From Siphonodentalium dalli (taxonomy: Eukaryota > Mollusca > Scaphopoda > Gadilida > Siphonodentaliidae), in NCBI GenBank assembly GCA_032622095.1, contig CP136061.1, forward strand, positions 52,899,762 to 52,963,761: a stretch of 64,000 nucleotides of DNA, in the 5' to 3' direction. The translations under genes were made by a program, and so were the position numbers. Shown one piece after another: positions 46,016 through 58,219 of this stretch (the stretch's first letter is position 1; every line of letters starts with the position of its first letter). The notes below the pieces were generated by a model. It was not told the origin of the DNA and searched no databases. It saw only the letters and a program-made list of their open reading frames with translations.

Positions 46016-49000
46016 ATATGATATCTCCGTCAAATATATCTTGGACACTGAAACTAATGGTTATAATTAGAATTCTTGAAGAGGAGGAGGCCACGAGGCA
46101 GATAATCCGACTATGTCCATGAAACCCACCTGCTGAAGCAGAAAAGACCTGCATCCTGTACCAAAAAGATTTCTTGGTAGACATGTGCCAAAAAATAGAT
46201 CATTGTGTCCCATATGTAATAGTTCAGATAAACTCAAAAAACAACTGAGCCTCCTAAAAGGAAACACCACGTACTTCATGTGCCCTACTAGTAATGATCA
46301 CAGGGTGAAGGTGTCCAGGATAAACATTGGTCATAGGCAAGGGGGATAACTCATTCATTCATGTACCTAATAGGATAAAGGAACCTACCCCACCCCCGCG
46401 CCCCTCCTTAGAGGATGAAGCAGCACTAGCACGACATACAGAGGATGCTGACTGGCCCACAATACATGCAAAAGGGGCACCGAGGGGAAAATATGGTTAT
46501 GACACCCCCCCCCCCCCCCCCCCCACCCCGCCAGAAAAGCTGAATCAATACTCAGAATGGATCTCACAAAATGAGGCAATGCTCAGTGCGGTATGACTGA
46601 CTTGACAGTATTTTGAGCCCGACCGAGAGACCCAGGGGAGATATGAGAAACCGTTGGGCCCAGACCAATGGGGGAACCAGGGATACACCAGGAAAACATG
46701 ACTGAGTTGAGCACTGGAAATCATGTCCCTGGAAAGAAAAAACATACACATAAGGGAGGGGACCAAGATGGAAAGATTGCCTGCCTCTGGTACACCAAGC
46801 CAAGGAACTGGAAATTGAAGTGTATGGGCAACCAAGGAGAGGAACTAATACCGTGAATGGAACACTGTCTGATCATACGGCCAATCTGTGATGCAATGAA
46901 CCGGCCTGCATGGTTTCAAAATAAATGTGGAACTTAGTTTAATATCGTTCGTCAGGTGGTGGTATAGGGAACCCATACCGTAGGTTAGAAGAAAGTTACA
47001 AAAACTGTGATATGTTACCCGCCAACTGGTATGCTCAAGCACCGATGGGCATGCGGCAATAATTGTGAAATGTCGCAAAGGTGAGAATCGGTAATCGCTA
47101 AATCAGATTAGAATTAGAATCACGCCTGCCAAGTGATGTTAAACACTCGGCCCGAGTGATAACATAGAATAGGAAAATATTCTTGGTTCAAAGTCGGTGC
47201 TGTGACAAATACGATAACAAAATGGACTACATACATGACGACTAGACACCAATGAAATGCCGATACGCTATATGATGAAATCCTATGGTGTTAGGTGGTC
47301 GCTGAAAGATACATCCCAAATCTAGAAGTAAAATTGAAAATGAGCGTAGTTCAGACGATAGTGTCTATGGAGCTGAACGGTCGATATTCATTATATGTTC
47401 GGCTAAGTGAGTAGAGCGCCAATTTACCCTGTGAGATATGGCACCCGCATACTAACTTATCAGGTTCACACACACGATCAAGTCCATAATACGTCTAGGT
47501 TTGTCTCATAAAAGCGGCCTAATTGTTGAATAAAAATCTAACAGATTGAAGGCCCAAAACTATAAAGACAGGTCTCAACAACACCTGGAATACCCCGACG
47601 GGATAAGAACAGAGGTGAGAATGGAGGCAAAAGAAACTTATTCAGGAGCAGTTCCTGAATGCGGCACATAGCCAGAGCAATGCGATATGGCAGAAAGCAG
47701 ACTGACCAAGGAAACCTCAAAGTACAAAGAACGAAGGTAATATTGTACAAAACACTCAGGCGAATGAATGCCACTTGTCGGCAACTAGGAACAATGAGGT
47801 AGCCAAGGCAAGAAAGGGTTCGGAAAAACCGCTATGTGACGTGACAGCATGAACCTGGATGGACTGAGACAGAACCAGCGGTAGATGCTGCAGAACCTCC
47901 ATCGCTGCGAAGGTTGTGGGAGCCGCGACTACAAATAGAGGAGGCACGATCACCAACAGATTCCGAGCCTGCAGCGCAGGCTGTACCGAGTTGACAGAGG
48001 AAAATTCATTGTTGCCCATCTCAGAGAAGGTTGTGGAAGCCGCGACTACAAATAGAGGAGGCATGACCACCAACAGATTCCGAGCCTGCAGCGCAGGCTG
48101 TACCGAGTGGACAGAGGAAAATTCATTGTTTCCTGTCTCTGCGAAGGTTGTGGAAGCCCCGACTACAAATAGAGGAGGCATGACCACCAACAGACTCCGA
48201 GCCTGCAGCGCAGGCTGTACCGAGTTGGCAGAGTAAAATCCATTGTTGACCGTCTCTGCGAAGGTTGTGGAAGCCGCGACTACAAATAGAGGAGGCATGA
48301 CCACGAACAGACCCTGAGCCTGCCGCGCAGGCTGTATCGAGTTGGCAGAGGAAAAATCGTCACACGTTGGTTTTTGTTCTTTATATGTGGGCCCCATCCA
48401 GTCCTTCGGTTGTGGAAGACAGGCGTACTTCTCTGCGGATGGCTCAGGAGGCCGCGACCAATAAGGAGGAGGCATGTCCCGCAACCGACTCCAGCGGAGG
48501 CTCCATGTGAATGGAGGAAGCAAGAGAATGGCGCTGTTTGTTCTTCCTTTTTCTGTGCTGTTAGTATCGTGCTGGTAATGCATGCAAAATTGTGCGCAAT
48601 TGTTATCCTAAGACCGAAGGACTGACCCATCCGAAATGACCCTCAGGGAAGGCACTCTCGGATGGGCATGGCAAACTCGGACACGCATCAAACGCTGCCA
48701 AATCCAGGAGATGTTGTGACAGCACGTCCTCGTCTCTGAACAGCACCGTCCAGGAGATGGGGGGGGAAAGGGCAAGTATCCCGACCAGGTCACCTGGTTT
48801 GATGAGGCAAAAAATTCCGGAGCCTCGAAAAGGAAACTAAGTCTAAGTTCTGGCCTAGGAGCCCAAAATAGGCCAGAAACTGTACAAAGCAAGGCCACAC
48901 TGGTAGAGGAAAGAACACAGGTGAATAATAGGGATACATACCCACCCCAAAACCGGGAGGGACGGATGCCGGAAAAGACGTTGACGAATGGAGGACAGGT

Positions 49001-50190
49001 CAGAACCCGTGCAGTCAAATCCCCTGGAGTGGAAGCAGTGGCAGTTGACACATTGAACTGCATAGGCAGGCAATGTGCCGAGGGCACCGGGCTTGCGAGC
49101 TAAACGGACCACTGATGTGGTAGCTGTAGCAAGTGGCCGGCTGGTGCAGTGATGGTGTGAACCCGGCGGAACCGGAGGCAGGACCAAGGGCAGCTGCACT
49201 TGGACCACCATCGCTGCCCTTCTCTGCGGGGGCTATGGACGCCGCGACCCTGAGGGAGGAGGCATGTCCACCAACCAACTCCAGCGGAGTCTCCAAGTTA
49301 ATGGAGGATGCAAGAGAAGGTGCCACGTCAGCAGAGGTGCCACGATCATTGAACTTGATAATCGATAGTCAATACTAGATTAGAATCGATGAAGCTATCT
49401 AATAGCAAGGACAGAGGAAGTAGTGCATAATATTCACATGTGCATAAATTTAATCGGAAACAACCGAGACAGTCCTTCCCATGACAAAAATTACAGTTTC
49501 GTTGATTAGAAGGGTGTAATTGCACCGGTAATATAATTGTAAGTTGGGGTTATCTCAAATCAAAGGTCATTGTGTGATATACCCAAGTCCACTGACACTG
49601 TCACATGCCCATAAATTAACGGAGATGGGAAATGTGCTAAATATATCTTCACATATATTAATATTGATTGTGACCAGGTGGACAAGTGCAAATGGTGAAC
49701 ACCCGTGAATAGAAAATTGCGAGTGCATACGGGTGCGAGAGCAATCGTTACTGTCTCGTGGGAAGGAAAGCCGGTTATTATAGTAATGAGCACAATGCGT
49801 TACAAATATCTTTGCACGATCAACGATCGTTAACCTGTCCGACGGATATTAAACTGTAAAACAGGGTATCCAAATATGTCCGGTACTTTTCGAAAGTGCA
49901 CGAAATTAGGCAACTGCGTGTTGTCGTTCGCAATAGCATAAAGAGAAAAGTTCATGAGAAATGAACAGATGAAAAATGCGACTTATCTTGCGTCTAGAAG
50001 AATTTAAAATGAATGAGGTCTTGTCTTTCAATCGCTGTTATAGCGAAAGGACTCGCATGATTGGTCCAAAGATATAATCGCCATTAATTGGCATTTGACA
50101 AGTGCGCGTACGTAAAACGACTTCTAGAATCTTGCAAGCAAGAAATATATAACCATTAGTTTCAGTGTCCAAGATATATTTGACGGAGAT
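45684..50190. mobile_element. ~4.5-kb island between ~190-bp inverted repeats
   Basis: The left arm (45684-45892) and right arm (~49997-50190) are near-perfect complements, including TTGGACACTGAAACTAATGG, AATGGCGATTATATCTTTGG and AAGACCTCATTCATTTTAA. The left arm has an extra ~25 bp. The interior is clearly more GC-rich (46.0-49.4 kb) and holds a 117-bp tandem repeat, a poly-C run (46507-46523) and no recognisable transposase. Could be a large DNA transposon carrying captured, decayed sequence. Confidence 0.75.
47907..48365. repeat. 117-bp GC-rich tandem repeat, about 4 copies
   Basis: GCGAAGGTTGTGG(A/G)AGCC recurs at 47907, 48024, 48141 and 48258. The unit is 39 codons, so frames on both strands stay open (275 codons minus, 106 plus). 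Related single segments occur at ~48445 and ~49230 (GCGACC...AGGAGGCATGTCC). Confidence 0.9.
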
Positions 50191-50194
50191 AGAG

Positions 50195-50884
50195 TGGTGC
50201 CCATATATGATCATAATCAACGTTGTTTGAATTTTAGAGTTATCTTTCTTTTTTGCAGATGACATTACTAATTGCACAGTAACTGTTTACAAAAATTTTC
50301 AACATGCTGAATCTCGTCACTGGACAATTATTGATTACTAGCATGAAAATAAGAACAAATTTTCTCTATATTTTCGTGTTCTTCTTGCTAATAATAATTA
50401 AAGGTACGGGAGGCCTTGGCGGTGGGTATGCTGTGAAAATATTTCCACCGGTCAAAAACCGCCACAAACAGAAAGAATATTAAAATGTAGACAGACTTTG
50501 TCCATATACAAATAAGAAATATCGCATAAACAGTATGTTATTGTCATATATTTTACCATTGTTATGTAAACAAAAGCATTAAACATTACTTTCCTGGTGT
50601 TTGTTTATATTATGATGGTAAACATAAAGAGAGTTCTTTGTTGCTGAATTCCTGATTGGAACTAATAAAGAGCATTTATATCATTTGTGTGTGATTAGCC
50701 AGTAACATTGTGCTGTCTTCTGTAACACAATCAGGCTCTTGCTCAGGTAAAATATAGTAGGTCTTTATGATAGCATGCTGTTTACGCGATGGTCATGGTA
50801 TATATGAACGAAACTATATGCGTTTTAATGTTTTTCTGTTTACGGTGATTGGAACAAATATGAATATTTTCGACAACTTATTCA
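50195..50884. other. Intron without recognised feature
   Basis: AT-rich; nothing supported. Confidence 0.5.
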
Positions 50885-50902
50885 GGGCATTACTGTACTT
50901 AC

Positions 50903-51034
50903 TTGGTGCACAATGTGTGGAATTCCAGTAGGTTTCTACATCTGTACAAATGCACTGGAAATTTTCACAAGACAGATCACTAATGCACAGATTCGTTGCA
51001 TTGCATGGTTCTTGGAACTCCTGTTTTGGTATGT
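50903..51034 (-). CDS. Module exon m5
   Basis: 132 nt, phase 1-1, acceptor CTTATTAG/AC, donor CACCAA/GTAAGT. Spacing is 5-5-4-1-11, so the Cys1-Cys2 loop is the shortest of the set (NATNL, with an N-glycosylation sequon). SDLSC and TYWNSTHC match m1-m4 closely, with a second sequon (NST). The intron side of the donor runs straight into GTAAGTACAGTAATGCCC, the terminus of the window's palindromic TA-flanked repeat; see findings. Confidence 0.87.
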
Positions 51035-52847
51035 CTAATAAGAATAGAAGAACAAAACATGTCATATGTAACACGACAAAGGTTGCTACATTGGTACCAA
51101 AACAAGGCAGGACACTAACCAAATTTTTTTAAACCAAAATTTCTAGATAAATAAGAAGAATTTACTGGTCAGAATTTTACCATTTTTACATTCTTTTGAA
51201 AGCATTAATGAAGGTGAAACTTCATACTAAATTACATGGGATTATAAGTAAATTGAGTAGTTGAAAACACCAGAAAATATTTGTAATCCCAGTAACCAGT
51301 TACAAATGTGCAGCATATTTTTCTGTACCATAAACAGACATATACATCGGGCACCTCAGTATCTCAGACATATTGGAAAATCAGATAAGGCCAAATAAAA
51401 ATATTATTTGAGTCTCAGACATTGCCGCTTGAAAATTAACATTTTATTTCTATTTTTGATATTATGACAACAAAAAAGTAAGAAAAAAATTTAAATTATT
51501 TTGGTATGTTTTTAGTAACATCTCCATACATATTGAGCATTGATTGCAAAACACATGAACATATATTTGTGTAATGTGTGAAGATTGACTATTGAATACG
51601 ACTGGCCGACCATGGTTTGGCTAGCCATAGATAATATTTTCAATTTGATGCCCAAAAACCCGTATTTGATGCCCAAAAACACTTATTCTTTTATATGTAC
51701 ATTATTTATATATCCGATTTGACATTACAAATGAAAGCTTAATTATCATAGGTGTAAGAATCACAGGTAATAATCACCTAATCAGGATAGACAATAGATC
51801 ACATGATATCGACGAAATCTCGGCCGCGACGGGAACGAGACTTACAAAATGTAATGACTTCCTTGTTAGTATGTTACCAATGGCAAACTTATGAAATAAA
51901 TGTTTGTCTTTACGTGTACATGTATTTGCCAAAACAGTTAGATTAGATGAGGGTTGTGGGGAATATGTGGATGTCAAGGATCAAATCGGCAGACTCATGT
52001 GCAATGGAGGGGATTAAACGGGTCTGTCAGCATGCTAAGTTTATAATTAAGTTTAAATTGACCAACAATGGCTACATGCTCCTGAACAACCCAAGCGATA
52101 ATAGAAAGCAAAGTTTATCAAATTGAAAATTCTTCATATCCGATCATCTTGTGTTCAAATACGTACAAATTAACCAGTTTATTGTGTTTGTCATATAATT
52201 GGCAGCGGCCATTTTAGTCAGTTTATAATGAAGTCATTAAAAAGTGTGCACACACCTGTGATGATACTTCTTTCCAATTGATGTGCGTTATCTTTTTAAA
52301 AGTACGATTAAAAGTCATAGTGCATAAATTTAACGCTATAAACATCTGTCTACTCATATTGACAGAAACTTTTTTTTAGTAGGCTGATTTTGCAACGTAG
52401 TGTGGACGTAAATAGGGCAATATCATAAAACTATTAAAAGTGACATATCATTCCACCTGCCAACCATTTGACAACCTAACTTATCAAAGGGTTAAATACA
52501 TTTCTAGTGTTGCAGATCCTGAGATATCCATTGTTGTTTTGTGAATATATCTGGTCAGTTCTCAGTTTTTTGTTCCTTTTTTTATGAATATTAAGCATTA
52601 TCTAGGGTAGTTGTTCAGTATTAAGTTGATAGCTTTGAATCTGATTTTTTAAATTTCAGTTAGTTCATGATCATCAATCATCCTGTGAAGGTTTTCTCTT
52701 ATGTTATCATATAATTAATATCTTAGCAGCAAACGTTTTTCGTCTTCAGGATCTGCATCATGTACAAAATGTGCACAAGCATTCATGTACCTTTACATTC
52801 ATATGTGAATCATCTTATGAATGTGTGGTTTGTCTATATATACTTAC
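51035..52847. other. 1.8-kb intron, m4 to m5
   Basis: No repeat family or exon recognised; only short ORFs. Confidence 0.5.
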
Positions 52848-52982
52848 TTGGTGGGCAATGGGAACCATTCCAGTACCGACTGGAATCAGGGCATAAACAG
52901 GTGCCACCAATCGAACATACCAAATCACTCCTACACATTTCATCCGGGTTATGGATAGTGCAGTTATCTTGGTAATTCTTCT
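52848..52982 (-). CDS. Module exon m4
   Basis: 135 nt, phase 1-1, acceptor TTTTCAG/AG, donor CCACCAA/GTAAGT. Spacing is 8-5-5-1-11; one extra residue between Cys3 and Cys4 (SIGGT) is unusual for this array. RYWNGSHC ends the module and contains a possible N-glycosylation site (NGS). Neighbouring modules m3 and m5 are about 1.8-1.9 kb away on either side. Confidence 0.87.
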
Positions 52983-53017
52983 CTGAAAACAATTTGAAAC
53001 ATTACTAAAGCCATTAA

Positions 53018-53356
53018 CCCTTTCATGACTAGCCTCCTGAAAATTTGCAAAAACCCTGTGCCAATGCATTCTCTTATATATGTGAGTCTCCGATAGGAAG
53101 CCTCGCATTTATAAAAGAATAATTGGCCTAAATATATTTACCTTGACCTTGTAAGCCAGTGCATTCCCTTATATATGTGAGTCTCCCACTGGGACACTGG
53201 CATATATAAAAGAATAAATTGGCCTAATAATATTTAAGTTGACCTTATAACCAGGGCATTCTCTTATATATTAGATGCTCTCTATGGGAGACTCGCATAT
53301 TTAAGAGAATGCACTGGCACAGGATCTTTAATGCTGCACCTGCTGCTCTCCCGTCA
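53018..53356. mobile_element. TTAA-type element
   Basis: Left TTAA-CCCTTTCATGAC, right end shortened (CTCCCGTCA-TTAA). Three GCATTCTCTTATATATG-type arms inside instead of two pairs. Confidence 0.75.
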
Positions 53357-53360
53357 TTAA

Positions 53361-54637
53361 AATAAAATATGTTCTCAGGCAACTAGATCTCAATTATTAA
53401 ATGAGGGAGGCGAAGGTGGTATTTATTTTTGTTTTATCTCAAAATCTAGAAATTATACTCCACAAAATAATTCAGTTTCGTAGTTCAAATCCAATATTTC
53501 TAACAGAAAATATATTTTACAGTAACAGTGACAAGGGAGGTGCCTGTGAACACAGAATTTTAATTATTTCGCATATTAAATTGGAAGTTAAATAGTAAGG
53601 CAGCCAAAGAAAAAAAAATGCCTAGAAAGTTTTGATGGCATTTTCATGTTAATGATTGGTATCCGTTTGGATATGAAACTACAGGGATAGTAGATTTTGA
53701 TGTGGGTCAGGATTTTGAATTTCAAGGTAATTTCTGAGGTCATCGAAGTCACTTGATGCATTTTTTCACATGGTGAGACGTTTCGCTGTATCTGTGGTAC
53801 ATTTACAACAGGAATAGCATGAAGTCTACTACAGTTATGGTGCACGCTATTCCTGAGTCAAATGCACCAATAAAATTGTTGTCCTGCAGACAATTCTTTT
53901 TTTATTCTAAAACAAAATCAAATTTATTTGAAAATAGCAAAAATTTCAACATATTCGAAGTTCAACAACTACTTGTGAAAAACTAAAACCAACTTAAATG
54001 AAGAAGAAAACATGATCAGCACTTGGGCAATTTAAATCAGTCAAATATATGGTTAATCTCTCCCCAAATGCTCCAGAATAAGAAAGACATTAACCCTACC
54101 CCACAAAAAACACTGAATTATATAAAAAAAAAATTAATTTGCAAATAAAATAGAAGTTTATGGTTAATATATATATATATATATCCATGTGTTTTTCTGT
54201 GCCATCTTAATTATGAGAAAAAATTACAAACAAAATATTACACCATGAAATTCAAACTTTCAAAGGCTCATTGAGATTTGTCAACCAGTGATGGGGATAT
54301 CTGTTCAGACAGACAAACAAACCAACATTTCCAGATTAACAATGATGAATAACTCTAGAATGGTAAATATTGCCATTCCATTGAATGCGCTAATAGTAGT
54401 GAACATCCATACCAAATTTCAATCAGATCCGACAACATGTGTTTGAGATATCTGCCCGGACAGATTGATGGATGGACTGAAAAACAGATGGATACATGTC
54501 TGGATGAATAAGTATCCAGACGGATGGCTGAGGTCAATCCAGTATACCCATATTTATTTGAAAATTGCATAAATTTCAACATATTCGAAGTTCAACAACT
54601 ACTTGTGAAAAACTAAAACCAACTTAAATGAACAATA
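53361..54637. other. 1.3-kb intron with a small duplication
   Basis: A ~70-bp segment (CAACATATTCGAAGTTCAAC AACTACTTGTGAAA) at ~53945 recurs at ~54575. A TA run is at 54168-54185. No gene seen. Confidence 0.55.
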
Positions 54638-54712
54638 TATTTCCGACTAAATCATGAAAAATTTCCCATAATTCTGCTGTGGTTTAGGGGTCAATTATTT
54701 AGGATATTACTG
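54638..54712. mobile_element. CAGTAATGCCC family, right half only
   Basis: Begins inside the arm at TTTCCGACTAAATCATGAAA and ends ATTACTG with a TA. Confidence 0.8.
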
Positions 54713-54777
54713 TATCTTTAAAAAATATTGTCTGTAATAAAATAGAATGTTTTGGTCTGCATGTTAAGTATACTTAC

Positions 54778-54921
54778 TAGCAATACATGCATATTCAAAA
54801 GTATCGAAGTATGTATTCAAGTTGTTAAAAAATAGACAGCGGCATAATCCATTATCACATGTAAGGTTGGAAACACATGCATCAGAAATTTCTGGAGGGC
54901 ATGACTCATTGAATATTCTCT
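54778..54921 (-). CDS. Module exon m3
   Basis: 144 nt, phase 1-1, acceptor TTTTTTCAG/AG, donor TGCTA/GTAAGT. It encodes a six-Cys module with spacing 7-5-4-1-16. The segment between Cys5 and Cys6 is five residues longer than usual and Asn/Phe-rich (LFFNNLNTYF), keeping an aromatic pair in place of YW. FNESC opens the module, as in m10 (FNETC). An N-glycosylation sequon (NES) sits just before Cys1, and a second (NLT) precedes Cys3. Half of a palindromic mobile element lies ~65 nt beyond the donor. Confidence 0.85.
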
Positions 54922-55079
54922 CTGAAAAAAAGTTAATAAATTTTGACATAATTAAACTGAATTTCAATTTCCAATAATATTCAGTATATCTGGTATATCA
55001 ATGTTTTTGCTAGCTGCTACATATGTGAAATAAATTTGTATCAATACTGAACTGAAACATGGGCAGAAACCCAAATTTA

Positions 55080-56620
55080 AAATGAAAGTGTCAATGGCAC
55101 TGCAGCTGAACTTGGGGAGGAGTTTATTTTTTTGCTGAGCAATGAATAGAATGATAAAGAAGAAAAGCCAAAAAGTTAAAGTAAATGTTTGGTATTTTGT
55201 AGATGAAATTATTTATATTTCAAACATTTCAACAATAAATATGGGCTACAGGGATGAATTCAAATTCGAAAACCAAGATGGCCGCTGGAAGCCATATTTT
55301 ATAACGATTTTATAATTGATCGCTCCAATCTAGAGGTCACCCTGAAGATTCATGTGAAGTTTTGGGATGATGAGGGAGGTGGTCTGTAGGGTGTGCCAAA
55401 GGATTTAGTCATGCAAAGAGTAAAATCTAAGATGGCCACTTGCAGTCATGTTTTTCAACAAATTTTGGAAATAATTGATGGCTCCCATCTAGAAGTCACC
55501 CCAAAGATCTGAATGAAGTTTGGTGATGAACGGATGAGGAATGTGGTCTGTAGAGTGTGTCAAAGGATTTAGTCATGCAAAGAGTAAAATCCATGATGGC
55601 TGCTGCCGGAGATGTTTTTTAACGAATTTCAGAAATAATTGAAGGCTCCAATCTAGAGGTCACCCGAAGATCCCTATTAAATTTGGTGATAATCGGATGT
55701 GCATGGTCTGCTCGTGGCTATGTTTTTTAATAAATTTGGTCAAAATAGGAGGCTCCCATCTAGAGGTCACCCCGAAGATCTGTATGATGTTTGGTGATAA
55801 TCAAATGTGAGATGCGAGCTGCAGGGTGTGCTGATGGATTAAAATTTTAAATCCAAGATAGCTGCTGGTGGCCATGTTTTTTTTTAATTTGGTCGAAATA
55901 AGATGCTCTCCTCTGGAGGTCACCCCAAAGATCCATGTAAAGTTTGGTGATGAGATTTGGATTTGAGATGTGGTCTTTAGGGTGTGCCCTAGGATTTAGT
56001 CATGCAAAGCGTAAAATCCAAGATGGCTGTTTTTTTTTAAATTGCTGTGAAAATAGGAGGCTCCCATCTAGAGGTCACCCGAAGATCCATCTGAAGTTTG
56101 TTGACGATCGGAAGTGAGATGTGGGCTACAGAGTCTGCTGATGGATTCAATTTTGAAATCCAAGATGGCAGTGGAAGCCATGATTTTTAACAAATTTCGG
56201 TCAACATAGGAAGCTCCCATCTAGAGGTAAACCCGAAGATCCATATGAAGTTTGGTGACGATTGGATGAGAGATGTGACCTGTAGGGTGTGCCAATGGAA
56301 ATTGTTGATGGATGCACAGATGCACAGACGACGGATGCCAACCCATGGCGATAGCTCAAAATTGACTGTGTCAAGTTGAACTAAAATGATCCAACCATAA
56401 ATACCAGCAGGGTGTGCCAATGGATTTAAATTTGAAATCCAAGATGGCTGCCATGTTTTGCATCGAAATTCAGAAAAAAATTATAGCTCCCATCTATAGG
56501 TCACCCCAAATCTGCGTATGCAGTTTGGTGAAATTCAGATGAGATGCGGCCTGTAGGGCATGCCGAAGGAAATTATTGACTCACACATGAACAACCCATG
56601 GCAACAGCTGAAACTTTACA
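55080..56620. repeat. AAGATGGC-type satellite, about 8 degenerate copies
   Basis: CCATCTAGAGGTCACCC-like motif at ~55323, 55488, 55653, 55757, 55912, 56066, 56220 and 56490, spacing ~105-270 bp. Confidence 0.85.
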
Positions 56621-56639
56621 GTTGAGTTGAGTTACTTTG

Positions 56640-57300
56640 TAAAGATGAGCTAACTAGAGATACCCCCCATATTCAACACGATATTCCAATGAAGTAACCA
56701 TTACCATATATTGGAGTTGGTCAATAGTATAACTGTACTACTACTGAAACGTACTACAGTAATCTGCAGCTACTCGCCAGTGACAGCTTATATTCAAAGT
56801 CAAAAAAGTTTAATACTTGGCCAATATGAGTCCGATGGAACTGAGATGACCCCTGTAGCAATTTTGTTTCAAAGTGAACAAGCAATTCTGAGAAAATGAC
56901 CGGACATAAAAAAATAAAAAAAAATGGTCATAATTAAGTCTAGAATGTTTGAACCAAACTCCAAATTGTAGGTGGACAGGATACCATGATGATTGACACC
57001 TGAAGAAAATTGGATTCAAATCAAACAAGAACATTCTGAGAAAATGTCAGGACAAAATTATACATTTTAAGAAAATGTTCTATGTGGAAAATGGGGGATA
57101 ACTCCACAATAAAAGTTTGACTGAGCCCCAAAATTATGCATCCCGAGAAATCTTTATGTTCGAAAAAGGAGATAAATCCACAAAAAAGTCGGACAGACCT
57201 CATAATCGCAGGTGTATAAGTTCCCATGGTACTAAATATTTGTGCAGTTTCAAAAATATTTTCCAAAAAATGTAGAAATAAAAGCTCAGGAAAAATTGTG
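56640..57300. repeat. Degenerate tandem repeat (AAATG-GGGGATAACTCC type)
   Basis: Units share AAAATGGGGGATAACTCCAC, GACTGAGCCCCAAAAT and ACATTCTGAGAAAATG. Related to 12950-13270. No gene. Confidence 0.55.
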
Positions 57301-57439
57301 TCCAAAGAAGGACAGACGGGACCAGAGCTGTTAAGTTTCACGGATTGTCCGTGAGACTCCCGGATTGCCATGGCAATTCTGCAAATATGGATAACCCCCA
57401 ATTTCTCCCGGATTCAGCAAAACCCCGCATTCAAAATCG

Positions 57440-57580
57440 CAAAGAACGATGTTCAAGTTTTTTTTTTTTTAAATTCGTGCATTTGGCCAAACAAAAAAAG
57501 TTTTTTGATTCTCAGGCAATTTTTTTGGAGAATCGATGAGGGAGCGAGGGTTTTATTTTTATTTTTTTTATGGGGATAAT
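57440..57580. repeat. GATTCTCAGGC terminal fragment
   Basis: Inverted copy of the right end of the element at 6405-7185, with GATGAGGGAGCGAGGGTTTT. Confidence 0.7.
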
Positions 57581-57689
57581 GCCCAAAGTTAGCATGGGTT
57601 ATTATACCTTCCCAGGTTAAGAAAATATAAGGAGAACATTGTTTTGATATAAACTAATGTATTCCACTATAAAGAATGACCAATTATCA

Positions 57690-58215
57690 CATTGTACTAC
57701 TTTCGGCCGGGGAGTGGCATGGGCCTGTTAATTTGCCCGTGCGACGTGACCTTGAAATCGGGTCATTTCAAGGTCAAACGCCCGAGTATCATGGGATTTT
57801 GATCAAAATTAGTGTCTGGTGATACTTTTGTATGGGGACCCGTGCGATGTGACCTTGACCTTGAAATCGGGTCAATTCAAGGTCAAATCGCGAATTTTTA
57901 AGGGATTTTGACGAAATTTGATACGTGGGGTTACTTTTGTCCACTGAGTGTTTTGGACGGGTCGAATCGTGACCCCGACCTGACCTAGACCTTCAAAATG
58001 ATCAATTCGAGGTCAAATCGGGTAAAACCGGATGAATTTCCACGGGTACTTTTGTCGGGGTACTTTTGTCCGGGCAGTGTTTTGGACGGGTCAAATCGTG
58101 ACCCCACCTCACCTTGACCTTCAAAATGGACAATTCAAGGTCAAATTGCGCAATTCGCCGAAAAGCAGAGGGGAAACAGCCCGGACGAAGTCGGGTCCAC
58201 CTGCTAGTAGTATAT
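57690..58215. repeat. AAGGTCAA minisatellite
   Basis: About four ~110-130 bp units containing GACCTTGAAATCGGGTCA and TTCAAGGTCAAATCG. Right end CCCGGACGAAGTCGGGTCC is the inverse of the start of 405-1080. Confidence 0.8.
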
Positions 58216-58219
58216 AAGT

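Noticed and set aside
47398-47470. tRNA-like segment (GGCTAAGTGAGTAGAGCGCC ... AGGTTCACAC)
   Set aside because: A-box and B-box are only approximate and no cloverleaf could be drawn; at most a decayed SINE head.
47756-48583. 275-codon minus-strand ORF
   Set aside because: Mostly a 117-bp tandem repeat, open on both strands, no recognised domain; kept as a repeat.
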